Part shown: piece after piece, positions 11,711 to 23,402 of the stretch | Position numbering within the stretch: the first letter of the stretch is position 1 | How the letters are laid out: every line of letters begins with the position of its first letter | Assembly (NCBI RefSeq): GCF_900105075.1 | Contig: NZ_FNSK01000001.1 | Coordinates: forward strand, 62,001 to 126,000 | Length of the DNA stretch: 64,000 bases | Origin: Rhodobacter sp. 24-YEA-8 | Lineage (GTDB): Bacteria; Pseudomonadota; Alphaproteobacteria; Rhodobacterales; Rhodobacteraceae | Direction of reading: 5' to 3' | The notes under the pieces: model-generated | What the model was told of the DNA's origin: nothing | Database searches by the model: none | What the model saw: only the letters and a program-made list of their open reading frames with translations | Program-made: the position numbers and the translations under genes

Positions 11711-12166
11711 TCAGTCGAATTTACGGCTTGGCGCCAGAACGACGGCCTCACCCTTCAGGACCGTTGTTTTACCGACAGATGCGGTGGTTTCAAGGGTAAC
11801 CCGCCGTTTCGCGTGATCAATCGCCAGGACCGTCACTTCCGCGGTCACCATATCGCCCGGGCGGACGGGGGCCATGAACTTCAGGCTCTGGCCCAGATAG
11901 ACGGTGCCATGGCCGGGAAGCTGTTCGCCGATCACCGCCGAGATGAGACCCGCCGTCAGCATGCCATGCGCGATGCGACCCTGGAAAATCGTGTCCCGGG
12001 CATAAGAATCATCCAGATGCACCGGGTTGCGGTCGGTCGAGACCTCGGCAAACAGTTCGATATCGCGGTCGGTGATCTGTTTCGTCAGGCTGCGGCGCAT
12101 CCCGATTTCGAGATCCTCGATACAGATCGTGCCGCGCGGCTGATTATGGCTGTGGTCGAACATCAT
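11711..12166 (-). CDS. MaoC-family (hot-dog) dehydratase
   Basis: A 151-residue MaoC-type hot-dog protein. The hydratase signature is visible: SLTKQITDRDIELFAEVSTD near residue 30, then DRNPVHLDDSYA with the catalytic Asp and His, and IAHGMLTAGLISAVIG. It resembles the R-specific enoyl-CoA hydratase and MaoC-like dehydratases of Rhodobacterales. The acyl substrate is unknown. The upstream of two adjacent ATG codons is preferred because AGGA precedes it by six bases. It lies 68 nt upstream of ribF on the same strand. Confidence 0.88.
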   Translation of the reverse strand: MMFDHSHNQPRGTICIEDLEIGMRRSLTKQITDRDIELFAEVSTDRNPVHLDDSYARDTIFQGRIAHGMLTAGLISAVIGEQLPGHGTVYLGQSLKFMAPVRPGDMVTAEVTVLAIDHAKRRVTLETTASVGKTTVLKGEAVVLAPSRKFD

Positions 12167-12308
12167 GGCTGATCCTGTGGGGACGAATCCTTTCCGTCAG
12201 CCACAGGATTAGCAGATGCTGCGGCGCAGAGCAATCTGCGACGCAAGTAATTTACGATTGATGGCTTGAAAACGGAATTAAATTACCGCCTCAATTCCTT
12301 GCGCGGGC

Positions 12309-13214
12309 TCAGGCCAATGCGGGAATCGCAAAAAGCGGCGCCTGTTGCTGCTCTGCGAGCCAGGCGTTCAGCCGCGCAGGGTCGGGATGCTGCGCATCGG
12401 TGCCGAATTCTTCGGCATGGATTCCGCCGGTGATGAACAGCGCGTCCAGATCCTCGGCCCCGGCGCCCCGGATATCGGTTGGCAGCCCGTCGCCGATGCA
12501 GAGGATGCGCATGTCGTCGCGCCCGGTCAGCGCGGCCAGCCGGCGGCGCGCCAGATCATAGATCGGCGGATGCGGCTTGCCGAAATACAGCGTCTCGCCG
12601 CCCATTTCCTCATAGGCCTGGGCCAGTGCACCGGCGCAATAGATCCGCCGGTCTCCCCAGTCGACAATGATATCGGGATTGGCACAGAGCATTTTGAGCC
12701 CGTTGGTCTTCGCCAGCAGCAGCTCGGCCCGGTAATTGGCGGGTGTCTCGGTCAGGTCATCCCTGAGACCGGTGCAGACGATGCCCTCGGCCTCGGCCAG
12801 CGGCACGAGGGTAATCGGGGCCTCAACCGCCGCCAGTCCGGCAAGATCGGCGGCAAAGGTGGTGAAAAAGGACATGTCCTTTTCCGCACCAATATGAAAC
12901 ACGCGCCGCCCGACCGCGCCGGTCAGGAGCCCGAACTGCGCCGCATCGCCCGAGGTGGCAATCTCGTCCCAGGCATCGCGCGGCACGCCGATCCGGTCGA
13001 GCTGCGCGATCACCGCCTCTTTGGGGCGCGGCGAATTGGTCAGAAGCAGCACGGTCACCCCGCTGGCCCGCGCGGCCTGCAGGGCTGTGACTGCGGCCGG
13101 GAAGGCCACTTCGCCATTATGCACGCAGCCCCAGAGATCGCAGAACAGCGCGTCGTAACTGCCGCTCACTTCGGCAAGAGACGGGATCAGGGTGGTCCGG
13201 GGCGGCAGAGACAT
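12309..13214 (-). CDS. TIGR01459-family HAD-IIA hydrolase
   Basis: A 301-residue HAD-superfamily IIA protein, NagD/PGP-like. Motif I is FCDLWGCVHNG, in which Trp replaces the second Asp of classical DxD, as in this family. Motif II is LLLTNSPRP. The C-terminal part has FGKPHPPIYDLA and the acidic motif CIGDGLPTDIRGA. It is probably a small-molecule phosphatase of unknown substrate. Of two nearby ATG codons the downstream one is chosen, because GAAAGG lies nine bases before it but abuts the other. The frame is open far upstream without any family likeness. Confidence 0.88.
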   Translation of the reverse strand: MSLPPRTTLIPSLAEVSGSYDALFCDLWGCVHNGEVAFPAAVTALQAARASGVTVLLLTNSPRPKEAVIAQLDRIGVPRDAWDEIATSGDAAQFGLLTGAVGRRVFHIGAEKDMSFFTTFAADLAGLAAVEAPITLVPLAEAEGIVCTGLRDDLTETPANYRAELLLAKTNGLKMLCANPDIIVDWGDRRIYCAGALAQAYEEMGGETLYFGKPHPPIYDLARRRLAALTGRDDMRILCIGDGLPTDIRGAGAEDLDALFITGGIHAEEFGTDAQHPDPARLNAWLAEQQQAPLFAIPALA

Positions 13215-13435
13215 GGAGCGCATCCTTTCAAAAGGCAGGTCAAGGCATAGGCGAGCCAGGCCAGAATGGCAAAGGCCACAATGCTGCCCGCAGCATCGTT
13301 GAGGGCGGGAGCGGCGGCTTACGCTTGCTCCTGTCGGAACATGCGCTATAGGACCGAAAGACACCGGCAGAGGGCCGGCTACCACGGGGCCGGCACCCAC
13401 AGGGTCGGATCCCACAGGGCTGAAACGGGGGCGTC

Positions 13436-13930
13436 ATGCCGGAAGACACCGTAACTGTCGGCATCATTATGGGGTCTCAGTCCGACTGGGCCACGATGAA
13501 AGAGGCCGCGCTGATCCTTGATGAGCTGGGGATCCCCTATGAGGCAAAGATCGTCTCGGCCCATCGCACGCCGGACCGGCTCTGGGATTACGGCAAGTCT
13601 GCCGTGTCGCGCGGGCTGAAAGTGATCATCGCAGGGGCAGGGGGCGCGGCGCATCTGCCGGGGATGATGGCGTCCAAGACCCGGGTGCCGGTGATCGGCG
13701 TGCCGGTGCAGACGAAAGCGCTTTCGGGGGTCGACAGCCTTTATTCGATTCTTCAGATGCCGAAGGGCTTTCCGGTCGCGACCATGGCCATAGGCGCAGC
13801 AGGCGCGGCCAATGCCGGGCTGATGGCGGCGGGGATCCTTGCCGTGTCAGATGCGGGTATTGCGGCGCGGCTTGACGCCTGGCGGGCGGCCCTTTCCGCC
13901 TCTATCCCCGAGGAGCCGAAAGATGACTGA
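13436..13930 (+). CDS. purE: N5-carboxyaminoimidazole ribonucleotide mutase
   Basis: Class I PurE, which rearranges N5-CAIR to CAIR in de novo purine synthesis together with PurK. The family motifs are clear: [42 protein letters not shown] and [15 protein letters not shown]. It has 164 residues. Its 3' end overlaps the purK start by 8 nt, which is the usual coupling of this pair. Confidence 0.97.
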   Translation: MPEDTVTVGIIMGSQSDWATMKEAALILDELGIPYEAKIVSAHRTPDRLWDYGKSAVSRGLKVIIAGAGGAAHLPGMMASKTRVPVIGVPVQTKALSGVDSLYSILQMPKGFPVATMAIGAAGAANAGLMAAGILAVSDAGIAARLDAWRAALSASIPEEPKDD

Positions 13931-14999
13931 CGCGTTGAAGCCGCTGGAACCCGGCGCTGTAATCGGCATTCTGGGCGGTGGCCAGCTGGGACGGATGCTC
14001 TCGGTCGCGGCGAGCCGGCTGGGCTATGTCACCCATATTTACGAGCCGGGCGCGGCACCGGCAGGGCATGTGGCGGCCCGCGTCACCACGGCGCCCTATG
14101 AGGATCTCGATGCGCTGCGGGCTTTCGCCGAAAGCGTCGATGTCGTCACCTATGAATTCGAGAATGTGCCGACCGCCGCGCTGGATGCGATCGAAGAGGT
14201 GCGCCCGATCCGCCCCAATCGCCGGACACTGGCGATCAGCCAGGACCGGATCACCGAAAAGCAGTTTCTGACCGGCCTTGGCCTGAAGACCGCGCCTTTC
14301 GCGCAGGTCGACAGCCATGCCGATCTGGTCGGGGCCGTCGCGCGCCTTGGTGTGCCTTCGATCCTCAAGACCACACGCTTCGGCTATGACGGCAAGGGGC
14401 AGCTGCGGCTTGCGCCGGAAACCGACCTCGCCGCCGCCTGGGCGGGCATGGCGGGCGCGCCTTCGGTGCTGGAAGGTTTCGTATCCTTCGAGCGCGAGAT
14501 TTCGGTGATCGCGGCGCGGGGCGCGGATGGTCAGGTCGCGGCCTTCGACCCGGGCGAGAATGTGCACAGTGAAGGCATCCTGCGGACCACGACGGTTCCG
14601 GCCCGCATCTCTCCGGCCCTGCGCAGCGATGCGGTGCTGATCGCAGCGCGGATCCTCAATGCGCTGGATTATGTCGGCGTGATGGGGGTGGAGCTGTTTG
14701 TCACCCGTGAAGGGCTGCTGGTGAACGAGATCGCGCCACGGGTGCATAATTCGGGCCACTGGACGCAGCAGGGCTGTGTGGTGGACCAGTTCGAACAGCA
14801 TATCCGCGCGGTGGCCGGGCTGCCCCTCGGGGATGGCACCCGCTACAGCGATGTGGTGATGGAGAACCTGATCGGCGCCGATGTCGAACGCGTGCCGGAG
14901 CTTTTGCGTGAAAGCGGCGCGGCGGTGCATCTTTACGGCAAGGGTGCCTGGCGCCTGGGGCGCAAGATGGGCCATGTGAACCGTGTCGTGAAGGGCTGA
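13923..14999 (+). CDS. purK: 5-(carboxyamino)imidazole ribonucleotide synthase
   Basis: ATP-grasp enzyme converting AIR, bicarbonate and ATP to N5-CAIR, the step before PurE. Motifs are the N-terminal [18 protein letters not shown]-binding [30 protein letters not shown], and the metal-binding [14 protein letters not shown]. The ATG inside the end of purE gives 358 residues. A longer frame begins 28 codons earlier but would lie wholly within purE and shows no PurK likeness. Confidence 0.97.
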   Translation: MTDALKPLEPGAVIGILGGGQLGRMLSVAASRLGYVTHIYEPGAAPAGHVAARVTTAPYEDLDALRAFAESVDVVTYEFENVPTAALDAIEEVRPIRPNRRTLAISQDRITEKQFLTGLGLKTAPFAQVDSHADLVGAVARLGVPSILKTTRFGYDGKGQLRLAPETDLAAAWAGMAGAPSVLEGFVSFEREISVIAARGADGQVAAFDPGENVHSEGILRTTTVPARISPALRSDAVLIAARILNALDYVGVMGVELFVTREGLLVNEIAPRVHNSGHWTQQGCVVDQFEQHIRAVAGLPLGDGTRYSDVVMENLIGADVERVPELLRESGAAVHLYGKGAWRLGRKMGHVNRVVKG

Positions 15000-15046
15000 C
15001 CGATCTTTCCTGGTCTTATAGAGAGCCTCCGCCGGCAGCGTTCAGA

Positions 15047-15756
15047 TCACGGGGAAGAGGCGGGCTCCGCGCGGGCGAACCGGCCATGGGTAAGGAAATG
15101 CAGCGTCTGGCGGATGACGCCGGGTGCGAACATCATCCAGGTATGGCTGACGGGAAGGGTGATGTGGTCGCTCATCCCTTCAAGCCTGGTGCTGGCGACG
15201 CTGACCTTGCCATCATCTTCGCCCGGGATCAGCGATGAGAACCAGGGGCTGACCGAGCGGCTTCCGGCAATGATCCCGAGCGGGTAATTGGCAGGCGGCA
15301 GCCGGTTCGGCCAGCTGTCCGGAGCGGTGCCGAGCGAAAGCCCCGCTGGCCCGTTCACCCAGCGAAACGGTGCAAGCGCGCCGAGCCGGTCAACGATTTC
15401 CGATCCGTGATTGGGCGGCGCCAGCATCACGACGCGGCCAGGCGGCGGCAGCGCGTTGCGGCTGAGCCAGTCGCGCAGCAGGATCCCCCCCATCGAATGG
15501 GTCACCGCATGAAGCGGCCGCCCCATCGCCAGCGCCGCGCCCAACTGGCGGTCGAGAAGCGCGGGCAGCGCGGCAACCGCCATCCTGGTCGAGGGATAGG
15601 CGATATTCACCACCTCATATCCCGCCGTCTTCAGCCGCAGCGCGATCGGCAGCAGCGAACGCTGTGACCTGGCAAGGCCATGGATCAGGGCCACTGTCTC
15701 ATGGCGCGCGCGGCCGGGATCAGGCCGCAAAGCCGGCCGGGGCAGGCTGCCTTGCC

Positions 15757-15763
<7 letters not shown>
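15047..15763 (-). CDS. Alpha/beta-fold lipase-like hydrolase
   Basis: A 238-residue alpha/beta hydrolase of the triacylglycerol-lipase/PGAP1-like type. It shows the [13 protein letters not shown] oxyanion segment, the nucleophile [14 protein letters not shown] (T-H-S-M-G), and [10 protein letters not shown], typical of lipases that bind long acyl chains. A late His in PVSHTWMMF can serve as the base, with an Asp in the EDDGKVSV region. No clear signal peptide is present. It begins inside the 3' end of the iron-permease-like gene (7-nt overlap), so the two are probably translated together. Confidence 0.8.
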
Positions 15764-16155
<392 letters not shown>

Positions 16156-16263
16156 GGTGATCATTCCCCGGGCAACTGGTGACCGGGTCAATCTGGGGCA
16201 GAGGACGGCTCTGGACAAGATGCGTATTCCGGACGAGCCTTGCCTGGTTGGTGAGGGGACAGG

Positions 16264-16767
16264 ATGAGCCGCGCATTTGTAAATGAAGACGCCGGAGCGG
16301 ACCGGCCCGATCTGCCGGAGCTGCCGCTTTCAAAGCATCCGAATTATGTCACCCTGCGCGGGCTGGCGGATCTGGAGGCGCGTCTGGCCGCGCGGCTGCG
16401 CGACCTTGCGGCATTGCGGGCGCGGGCCGAGCGGCTCGACAAACTGCCCGAAGCAGCGGCAGAGCGCGATATCCGCTGGCTCGAGGCGCGGCTCGCTTCG
16501 GCGATCCCGGTCGACCCGGCTGCCCAAAGCACCGATGAGATGGCCTTTGGCCTGCAGGCCCGCGTTGCGGATGAGGCCGGCGCCGAAACCCTTTATGAGA
16601 TCACCGGCGAGGATGAGGCGGACCCGGCGCAGGGCCGCATCGCCCCGCATTCGCCGCTCGCCCGCGCCCTGATCGGCGCGCGAGCGGGTGATGAGGTCAC
16701 CTGGAGGCGCCCCGCCGGCGATCTGACCCTTGAGGTCCTGGAAATCCGGCGCCCTTCCGGGCCCTGA
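16264..16767 (+). CDS. GreA/GreB-family transcription elongation factor
   Basis: A 167-residue protein beginning MSRAFVNEDAG, the start typical of GreB-type factors in Rhodobacterales. The N-terminal half (residues about 28-85) is an Arg/Leu/Ala-rich coiled coil, as in the Gre finger. The C-terminal half has the FKBP-like domain with ITGEDEADPAQGRIAPHSPLARALIGARAGDEV. It is expected to bind the RNA polymerase secondary channel and stimulate transcript cleavage. Whether the acidic tip residues needed for cleavage are present is unclear. Confidence 0.85.
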   Translation: MSRAFVNEDAGADRPDLPELPLSKHPNYVTLRGLADLEARLAARLRDLAALRARAERLDKLPEAAAERDIRWLEARLASAIPVDPAAQSTDEMAFGLQARVADEAGAETLYEITGEDEADPAQGRIAPHSPLARALIGARAGDEVTWRRPAGDLTLEVLEIRRPSGP

Positions 16768-16823
16768 CCTCCTTCTGACCCAGATATTCCCGCCGGAAGC
16801 AATCGCCGCGTCAGCGGTAAAGA

Positions 16824-16849
16824 AAAGGGCGGCCCGAGGGCCGCCCTTT
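16824..16849. terminator. Bidirectional terminator between the Gre-factor gene and groEL
   Basis: A perfect 11-bp stem AAAGGGCGGCC / GGCCGCCCTTT has a CGAG loop and short A/T flanks on both sides. It lies between convergent genes, 57 nt after the Gre-factor stop and 23 nt after the groEL stop, so it can serve both. Confidence 0.85.
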
Positions 16850-16872
16850 CCGTATTTCCCATGAGGGATGGA

Positions 16873-18570
<1,698 letters not shown>

Positions 18571-18599
18571 TCAGATCGGATGCCGGAGCCAGCCCGTCA

Positions 18600-18887
18600 T
18601 CACGAGATGATGCCGAGGATGTCGCTTTCTTTCATGATGAGCAGTTCTTCACCGTCAACGGTGACTTCGGTGCCCGACCATTTGCCGAACAGCACGCGGT
18701 CGCCGGCTTTGACGGACGGTGCGATCAGCTCGCCCGAATCCTTGCGGGCACCTTCACCGGTCGAAACGATCTCGCCCTCAGCGGGCTTTTCTTTTGCGGT
18801 GTCCGGGATGATCAGCCCGCCCTTGGTTTTTTCCTCGGACTGGACGCGACGGACCAGAACGCGGTCATGCAGCGGTTTGAAAGCCAT
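18600..18887 (-). CDS. groS: Co-chaperonin GroES
   Basis: 10-kDa lid of the chaperonin. It has 95 residues: [19 protein letters not shown] at the N-terminus, the mobile loop with [13 protein letters not shown], and the C-terminal strand with [19 protein letters not shown]. It is the first gene of groESL. Its upstream region contains a sigma70-like promoter followed by a near-perfect CIRCE inverted repeat. Confidence 0.98.
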   Translation of the reverse strand: MAFKPLHDRVLVRRVQSEEKTKGGLIIPDTAKEKPAEGEIVSTGEGARKDSGELIAPSVKAGDRVLFGKWSGTEVTVDGEELLIMKESDILGIIS

Positions 18888-18923
18888 CTGGTAACACTCC
18901 CATGTATGCCAGGTTGTATCTGA

Positions 18924-18950
18924 TCAGCACTCACCCTGGGGGAGTGCTAA
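18924..18950 (-). promoter_or_regulatory. CIRCE operator (HrcA binding site) of groESL
   Basis: The sequence TCAGCACTC, a 9-nt spacer and GAGTGCTAA differ from the CIRCE consensus TTAGCACTC-N9-GAGTGCTAA at one base (T to C). It lies 36 nt upstream of the groES ATG, just after the -10 region, so HrcA bound here would block transcription start. The hrcA gene is not in the window. Confidence 0.93.
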
Positions 18951-18958
18951 CGGAACAA

Positions 18959-18987
18959 CAGGTAGGAAAACGCCTCCCCCCTGTCAA
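18959..18987 (-). promoter_or_regulatory. Probable sigma70 promoter of groESL
   Basis: Read on the minus strand, a perfect TTGACA -35 box is followed after 17 nt by TACCTG as a weak -10. The expected start point falls at the CIRCE repeat, the usual arrangement for HrcA control. Confidence 0.6.
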
Positions 18988-19179
18988 CCGCTTCCTCTGG
19001 CTTTTTATGCGGGGTTTTATGCACGCAGAGGTGACAGTTCGGGCGGCCCCGGGAAACACTGGTGCAAACATTCGCGGGAACTGCCCGCGTCCTGCCTTGG
19101 TCTTGCCGCGCTGAAATGTCAGTCTGCCCTGATCCGCGCCGCCCGCGCCCATCTGCCGCCCATTTTGCCGGAGCCCGTC

Positions 19180-20190
19180 ATGAAACATCTCGCCGCCGCA
19201 GCCTTTGCGCTATTCGGGCTTGCCTCGCAGGCTGCGGCCTATTGCGCCGGGACCAATCTGGTCGACCAGATGCTGCCCGGTGATCTGAAAGAGATTCGCG
19301 CCCGCGCCGATGCCGTCCCCTTTGCGCGCGGCAATTTCTGGATGGCAGAAAAGGATGGTCAGACGATGACCATAGTGGGCACCTATCATATTGATGACCC
19401 ACGACATATGTCGGTTATGGCTGCGCTGACCGGGCGTATCGGCGAGGCCTCCGGGCTTTTGGTCGAGGCCGGTCCCGAAGAGGAAAATGCGCTGATGCAG
19501 GCGATGGGCAAAAACCCTTCGCTCATGTTCATCACCGAGGGGCCGAGCCTGCTGGAACGCCTGCCGCGCGACACCTGGCGCCGGCTTTCCGAGGCGCTTG
19601 AGGCGCGCGGTATTCCGGGGATATTCGCGGCCAAGTTCCAGCCCTGGTATGCCACGGTGGTGCTGGCGATCCCATCCTGCATGATTGCCGAACCCGATCT
19701 GAAGAACGGGCTCGACGCGCAGCTGATCGATGCGGCGGAAGAAGCCAATGTGCCGGTCCGGGCACTGGAGCCCTATGATACACTGTTCACGATCTTCGGC
19801 GGCCTCAGCGAGGAACAGTCGATTGCCATGGTTGAGGCTTCGCTGGCGATGGAGGGGCAATCCGAAGATATGGCGGTGACGATGGCCGACCTTTATTTCG
19901 AGGCAGATTCGCGGATGATCTGGGAGCTGAACCGGCTCTTCGCCTATAAACAGCCCGGCTATACCAGGCAACAGGTCGATGCCGAAATGGCGGTGATGGA
20001 GGATGTGATGATGATCCGCCGCAATCGCGCCTGGATCCCGGTGATCGAGGCGGCGGCGGCAAAGGGGCCATTGGTCGTGGCCTTTGGCGCGCTGCACCTC
20101 TCGGGCGAGGAAGGTGTGCTGAACCTGCTGGCCGAAAATGGCTGGATGATTTCCGAACTCGATCTGGCCGGGGCCGTATCACAGCCCTGA
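19180..20190 (+). CDS. TraB/GumN family protein
   Basis: A 336-residue protein with a signal peptide (MKHLAAAAFALFGLASQAAA) and the TraB/GumN fold. The N-terminal motif IVGTYHIDDPRH is the GTxH-type metal/active-site signature, LLVEAGPEE supplies the conserved Glu, and the C-terminal VVAFGALHLSGEEGVL is the second conserved GxxHLxG motif. These proteins resemble Tiki-type metalloproteases and are predicted to be periplasmic or membrane-anchored. The chosen ATG has GGAG six bases upstream and starts exactly at the signal peptide; an upstream in-frame start would add only five residues. Confidence 0.85.
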   Translation: MKHLAAAAFALFGLASQAAAYCAGTNLVDQMLPGDLKEIRARADAVPFARGNFWMAEKDGQTMTIVGTYHIDDPRHMSVMAALTGRIGEASGLLVEAGPEEENALMQAMGKNPSLMFITEGPSLLERLPRDTWRRLSEALEARGIPGIFAAKFQPWYATVVLAIPSCMIAEPDLKNGLDAQLIDAAEEANVPVRALEPYDTLFTIFGGLSEEQSIAMVEASLAMEGQSEDMAVTMADLYFEADSRMIWELNRLFAYKQPGYTRQQVDAEMAVMEDVMMIRRNRAWIPVIEAAAAKGPLVVAFGALHLSGEEGVLNLLAENGWMISELDLAGAVSQP

Positions 20191-20396
20191 TCCGCCGCTT
20201 TCTCTGCCAGAACAGGCGTCAGATTAGGGCAGGGCTCAAAGATATCCTGCGAATACCGGCTTTGCCCGGTCGACGCCGGGCGGTCACGGCGCTATTTCTT
20301 GCCTCGGGCCCACCGGCTGCCGCCGGGAGGAAACCGCTCCGGGGCCGGGCCATAGTCCCGGACCGGGCGGGATGATCAGATCCGAAGGATGTCGCC

Positions 20397-21833
20397 ATGA
20401 CGCGCAATACCGAAACGCTCCTTTTCATCGACGGCCAGTGGCGCGCGGGAACCGGGGGGCGGGTGATTCCCGTGATCAACCCGGCAACCGGCCGCCAGAT
20501 CGGCACCGTGGCCCATGCAGCGCGCGAAGATCTCGACGCGGCGCTGGCAGCGGCAGAGCGCGGGTTCCGGATCTGGAAAGACACCGCCGCCTTTGAACGT
20601 GGCAAGCTGATGCGCAGGGCGGCCAGCCTGCTGCGCGAGCGCGCCGATGATATCGCCGTGCTGATGACACTGGAAAACGGCAAGCCGCTGGCGCAGTCAA
20701 AGGTCGAGATCGCCGGCGCCGCCGATGTCATCGACTGGTTCGCGGGCGAGGGCCAGCGCAGCTACGGCCAGGTGATTCCGTCGCGCGCGCCCGATGTGCT
20801 GCAATTCACCGTCAAGGGCCCGGTCGGGCCGGTGGCGGCTTTCACGCCGTGGAATTTCCCGCTTAACCAGGTGGTGCGCAAGCTTTCGGCCGCGCTGGCG
20901 GCAGGCTGTTCGATCATCGTGAAAGCGCCCGAGGAAACCCCGGCATCGCCGTCCGAGCTGATCCGCGTCTTCCAGGATGCCGGTGTGCCGGCAGGGGTGG
21001 TGAACCTTGTCTACGGCATTCCGGCCGAGATTTCCGAATATCTGATCCCGCATCCGGTGATCCGGAAGATCAGCTTCACCGGCTCGACCCCGGTCGGCAA
21101 GCAGCTTGCGGCCCTGGCCGGGCTGCATATGAAGCGCGCGACGATGGAGCTTGGCGGTCATGCGCCGGTGATCGTGGCGGGCGATGCCGATCTCGATCTC
21201 GCGGTGTCGCAGATCGCGATGCATAAGTTCAGGAATGCGGGCCAGGTCTGCGTCTCGCCGACCCGTTTCCTTGTGCATGACGATCTCCACGCGGCCTTTA
21301 CCGAGAAATTCACCGATTACGCGGCAAAGCTGAAGGTTGGTGACGGCATGGATCCGGCCACCGAAATGGGCCCCCTGTCGAATGAACGCCGGGTTCCCGC
21401 GCTGGAGGCGCTGATCAATGATGCGGTGGAAAAAGGCGCGCGCCTGACCACCGGCGGGCGCCGGATCGGCAATGAGGGCTGGTTCTTCGAGCCGACCGTG
21501 CTGGCCGATGCCCCCCTGTCGGCCCGGATCATGAACGAAGAACCCTTCGGCCCGGTGGCGGTGATCAACCGCTTCTCGACCATCGACGAGGCGATTGCCG
21601 AGGCAAACCGGCTGCCCTTCGGCCTCGCCTCCTATGCCTATACCTCGGACACGGCCACCGCGACGCGGCTCGGGAATGAGATCGAGGCGGGGATGCTGAC
21701 GATCAACCATCTCGGTCTCGCGCTGCCGGAAACGCCCTTTGGCGGCATGAAGGACAGCGGCTATGGCACCGAGGGCGGATCAGAGGCGATTGAGGCCTAT
21801 CTCGAAACCCGTTTCGTGACCCGCAAAGGCTGA
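20397..21833 (+). CDS. NAD(P)-dependent succinate-semialdehyde dehydrogenase-like aldehyde dehydrogenase
   Basis: A 478-residue aldehyde dehydrogenase. The cofactor region has [16 protein letters not shown] and FTGSTPVGK, the general-base glutamate is in [11 protein letters not shown], and the catalytic cysteine in [12 protein letters not shown]. The closest group by motif is GabD-type succinate-semialdehyde dehydrogenase, the last step of GABA degradation, but no gabT is nearby. Related semialdehydes, such as alpha-ketoglutaric semialdehyde, are possible substrates. It is probably monocistronic. Confidence 0.85.
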   Translation: MTRNTETLLFIDGQWRAGTGGRVIPVINPATGRQIGTVAHAAREDLDAALAAAERGFRIWKDTAAFERGKLMRRAASLLRERADDIAVLMTLENGKPLAQSKVEIAGAADVIDWFAGEGQRSYGQVIPSRAPDVLQFTVKGPVGPVAAFTPWNFPLNQVVRKLSAALAAGCSIIVKAPEETPASPSELIRVFQDAGVPAGVVNLVYGIPAEISEYLIPHPVIRKISFTGSTPVGKQLAALAGLHMKRATMELGGHAPVIVAGDADLDLAVSQIAMHKFRNAGQVCVSPTRFLVHDDLHAAFTEKFTDYAAKLKVGDGMDPATEMGPLSNERRVPALEALINDAVEKGARLTTGGRRIGNEGWFFEPTVLADAPLSARIMNEEPFGPVAVINRFSTIDEAIAEANRLPFGLASYAYTSDTATATRLGNEIEAGMLTINHLGLALPETPFGGMKDSGYGTEGGSEAIEAYLETRFVTRKG

Positions 21834-21956
21834 CGCGGTCCGGGCCGCAGCCGCCGATTTTGCGCGTCATCATCGTGATCACTGGAGCCTCTCTCAGTCA
21901 TATGGCAAAGCTGTCTGCGGCGGCGGATGTCGCAGGAATGAGAGAGGTAATTACAA

Positions 21957-22205
21957 GTGAAACGGTTTTTGACGATTCTGGTCGTGGCAGTTTTCGCGGC
22001 CGTCGCAATGGTTGGCTATAGATATGTATCCTGGGTGAAAAACTGGACCGGCGCGGATACGCCTTTCGACGAGGTCGGGATCGATCTGCACAAATATATG
22101 CCGGGTTTCGTTCAGGACTGGGGCTGCGCCCGGCTCTTTGATGAATTCGGAGATAAAACCCTGCCGCCACATGGCTGTCGCGGCAAAGGCGGCTGGCCGT
22201 CGTAA
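21957..22205 (+). CDS. Small hypothetical membrane-anchored protein
   Basis: An 82-residue protein not recognised as a named family. It has an uncleaved-looking N-terminal hydrophobic helix (MKRFLTILVVAVFAAVAMVG) and a polar remainder with two cysteines near the end (WGCARLF and PHGCRGKGG), suggesting a periplasmic domain that could form a disulfide. A GAGAGG-like Shine-Dalgarno lies upstream. It is followed by a repeat element and sits alone between the dehydrogenase and ppaC. Confidence 0.7.
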   Translation: MKRFLTILVVAVFAAVAMVGYRYVSWVKNWTGADTPFDEVGIDLHKYMPGFVQDWGCARLFDEFGDKTLPPHGCRGKGGWPS

Positions 22206-22211
22206 GAAAGA

Positions 22212-22299
22212 GCGGGGGCTCTGCCCCCGCACCCCCGGGATATTTAAGGACAGATGAAGAAAGCCCTTTTCATCTGTCACTAAATATCCCCGCCGGAGG
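22212..22299 (+). repeat. Palindromic repeat element, full copy
   Basis: Two hairpins follow one another. The first is GCGGGGG-CTCTG-CCCCCGC. The second is a long inverted repeat whose left arm (22239-22258, GATATTTAAGGACAGATGAA) pairs at 18 of 20 positions with the right arm at 22269-22288. The element ends in CCCGCCGGAGG. The 20-nt left arm recurs identically at 38692-38711. Similar GGATATTT...CAGATGAA elements are common between genes in Rhodobacterales; the function is unknown. Confidence 0.7.
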
Positions 22300-22425
22300 C
22301 TTCCGCATCCTGTCAGAGACGCGCGGATTCCATATCGTCGCAGGAACAGCGGCCTCAGGTGACAAAAGTCTTCACCTTGCCTATAAGGCGCGGCGAAACT
22401 GAGCTCCTCCCGCAAGGAATCTGAC

Positions 22426-23346
22426 ATGACGATCAAGGTTTTTGGCCACAAATCCCCCGATACCGATTCCACCGGTTCGCCGATCATCTGGGCCTGGTAT
22501 CTCTCGGAGATCAAAGGTGCCCCGGCGAAAGCGTATCTGCTGGGCGAGCCGAATACCGAAGCCGCTTTCGTGCTGAAGCACTGGGATCTCGCGAAGCCCG
22601 AGATTATTGCGGATGTGGCGGCGGGTGATAAGGTTGTGATCGTCGACACCAATAACCCGGCCGAGCTGCCGGCCTCGGTCAATGAGGCCTCGATCATCGG
22701 GATCATCGACCACCATATGCTGGTCGGCGGGCTGAAGACCAAAGCGCCGATCGACATCACCATCCGCCCGCTCGCCTGCACCGCCACGCTGATGCATGAC
22801 CTGATCGGTGACGATCTGGCCCGCGCGCCGAAAGCGATCAGGGGCGCGATGCTGTCCTGTATTCTGTCAGACACGCTCGAATTCCGCTCGCCGACCACCA
22901 CGCCGCATGACAGGGCTGTGGCCGAGAAACTTGCCGCCGATCTCGGCATCTCGATCCCTGAATATGCCAGCCAGTTGTTCGAGGCGAAATCGGATGTCTC
23001 CGAATTCTCTGATGAGGTTCTGCTGCGGATGGACAGCAAGGAATACAATATCGGAGGCAAAGAGTTGCGGGTCTCGGTGCTGGAAACCACCGCGCCGAAA
23101 GTGCTTCTGGACCGTAAAGCCAGCCTGATGGCCTCGATGCCGGCGGTGGCCGAGGCCGATGGCGCCGATCAGGTTCTGTTGTTCATCATCGACATTCTGA
23201 AAGAGGAAGCCACGCTTCTGGTGCCGAATGATCTGGTGAAGACCATTGCCGAAGCCTCGTTCGGTGCGAAAGTCGAGGGCGACACGGTCGTTCTGCCCGG
23301 GATCATGAGCCGCAAGAAGCAGATCCTGCCGTCGCTGAAGGTCTGA
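22426..23346 (+). CDS. ppaC: Manganese-dependent inorganic pyrophosphatase (family II)
   Basis: Cytoplasmic DHH-family pyrophosphatase that hydrolyses PPi to drive biosynthesis. Metal ligands are seen in GHKSPDTDST (H-x-x-x-D-x-D), VIVDTNNPAEL and the DHH-type motif IIDHHMLVG. The C-terminal DHHA2 domain ends with LPGIMSRKKQILP, the substrate-binding SRKKQ motif. It has 306 residues, the usual length. A terminator-like hairpin follows the stop. Confidence 0.96.
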   Translation: MTIKVFGHKSPDTDSTGSPIIWAWYLSEIKGAPAKAYLLGEPNTEAAFVLKHWDLAKPEIIADVAAGDKVVIVDTNNPAELPASVNEASIIGIIDHHMLVGGLKTKAPIDITIRPLACTATLMHDLIGDDLARAPKAIRGAMLSCILSDTLEFRSPTTTPHDRAVAEKLAADLGISIPEYASQLFEAKSDVSEFSDEVLLRMDSKEYNIGGKELRVSVLETTAPKVLLDRKASLMASMPAVAEADGADQVLLFIIDILKEEATLLVPNDLVKTIAEASFGAKVEGDTVVLPGIMSRKKQILPSLKV

Positions 23347-23370
23347 GCCGGGGCGTGTTCTGGCAAATGA

Positions 23371-23398
23371 AAGGGCGGCCCTTCAGGTCGCCCTTTTC
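23371..23398. terminator. Terminator between ppaC and the yegD-like gene
   Basis: An inverted repeat AAAGGGCG ... CGCCCTTTT with an 11-nt loop and a short T run lies about 25 nt after the ppaC stop. It is flanked by A and T on opposite sides, so it could serve the converging gene too. Confidence 0.75.
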
Positions 23399-23402
23399 GC
23401 AT

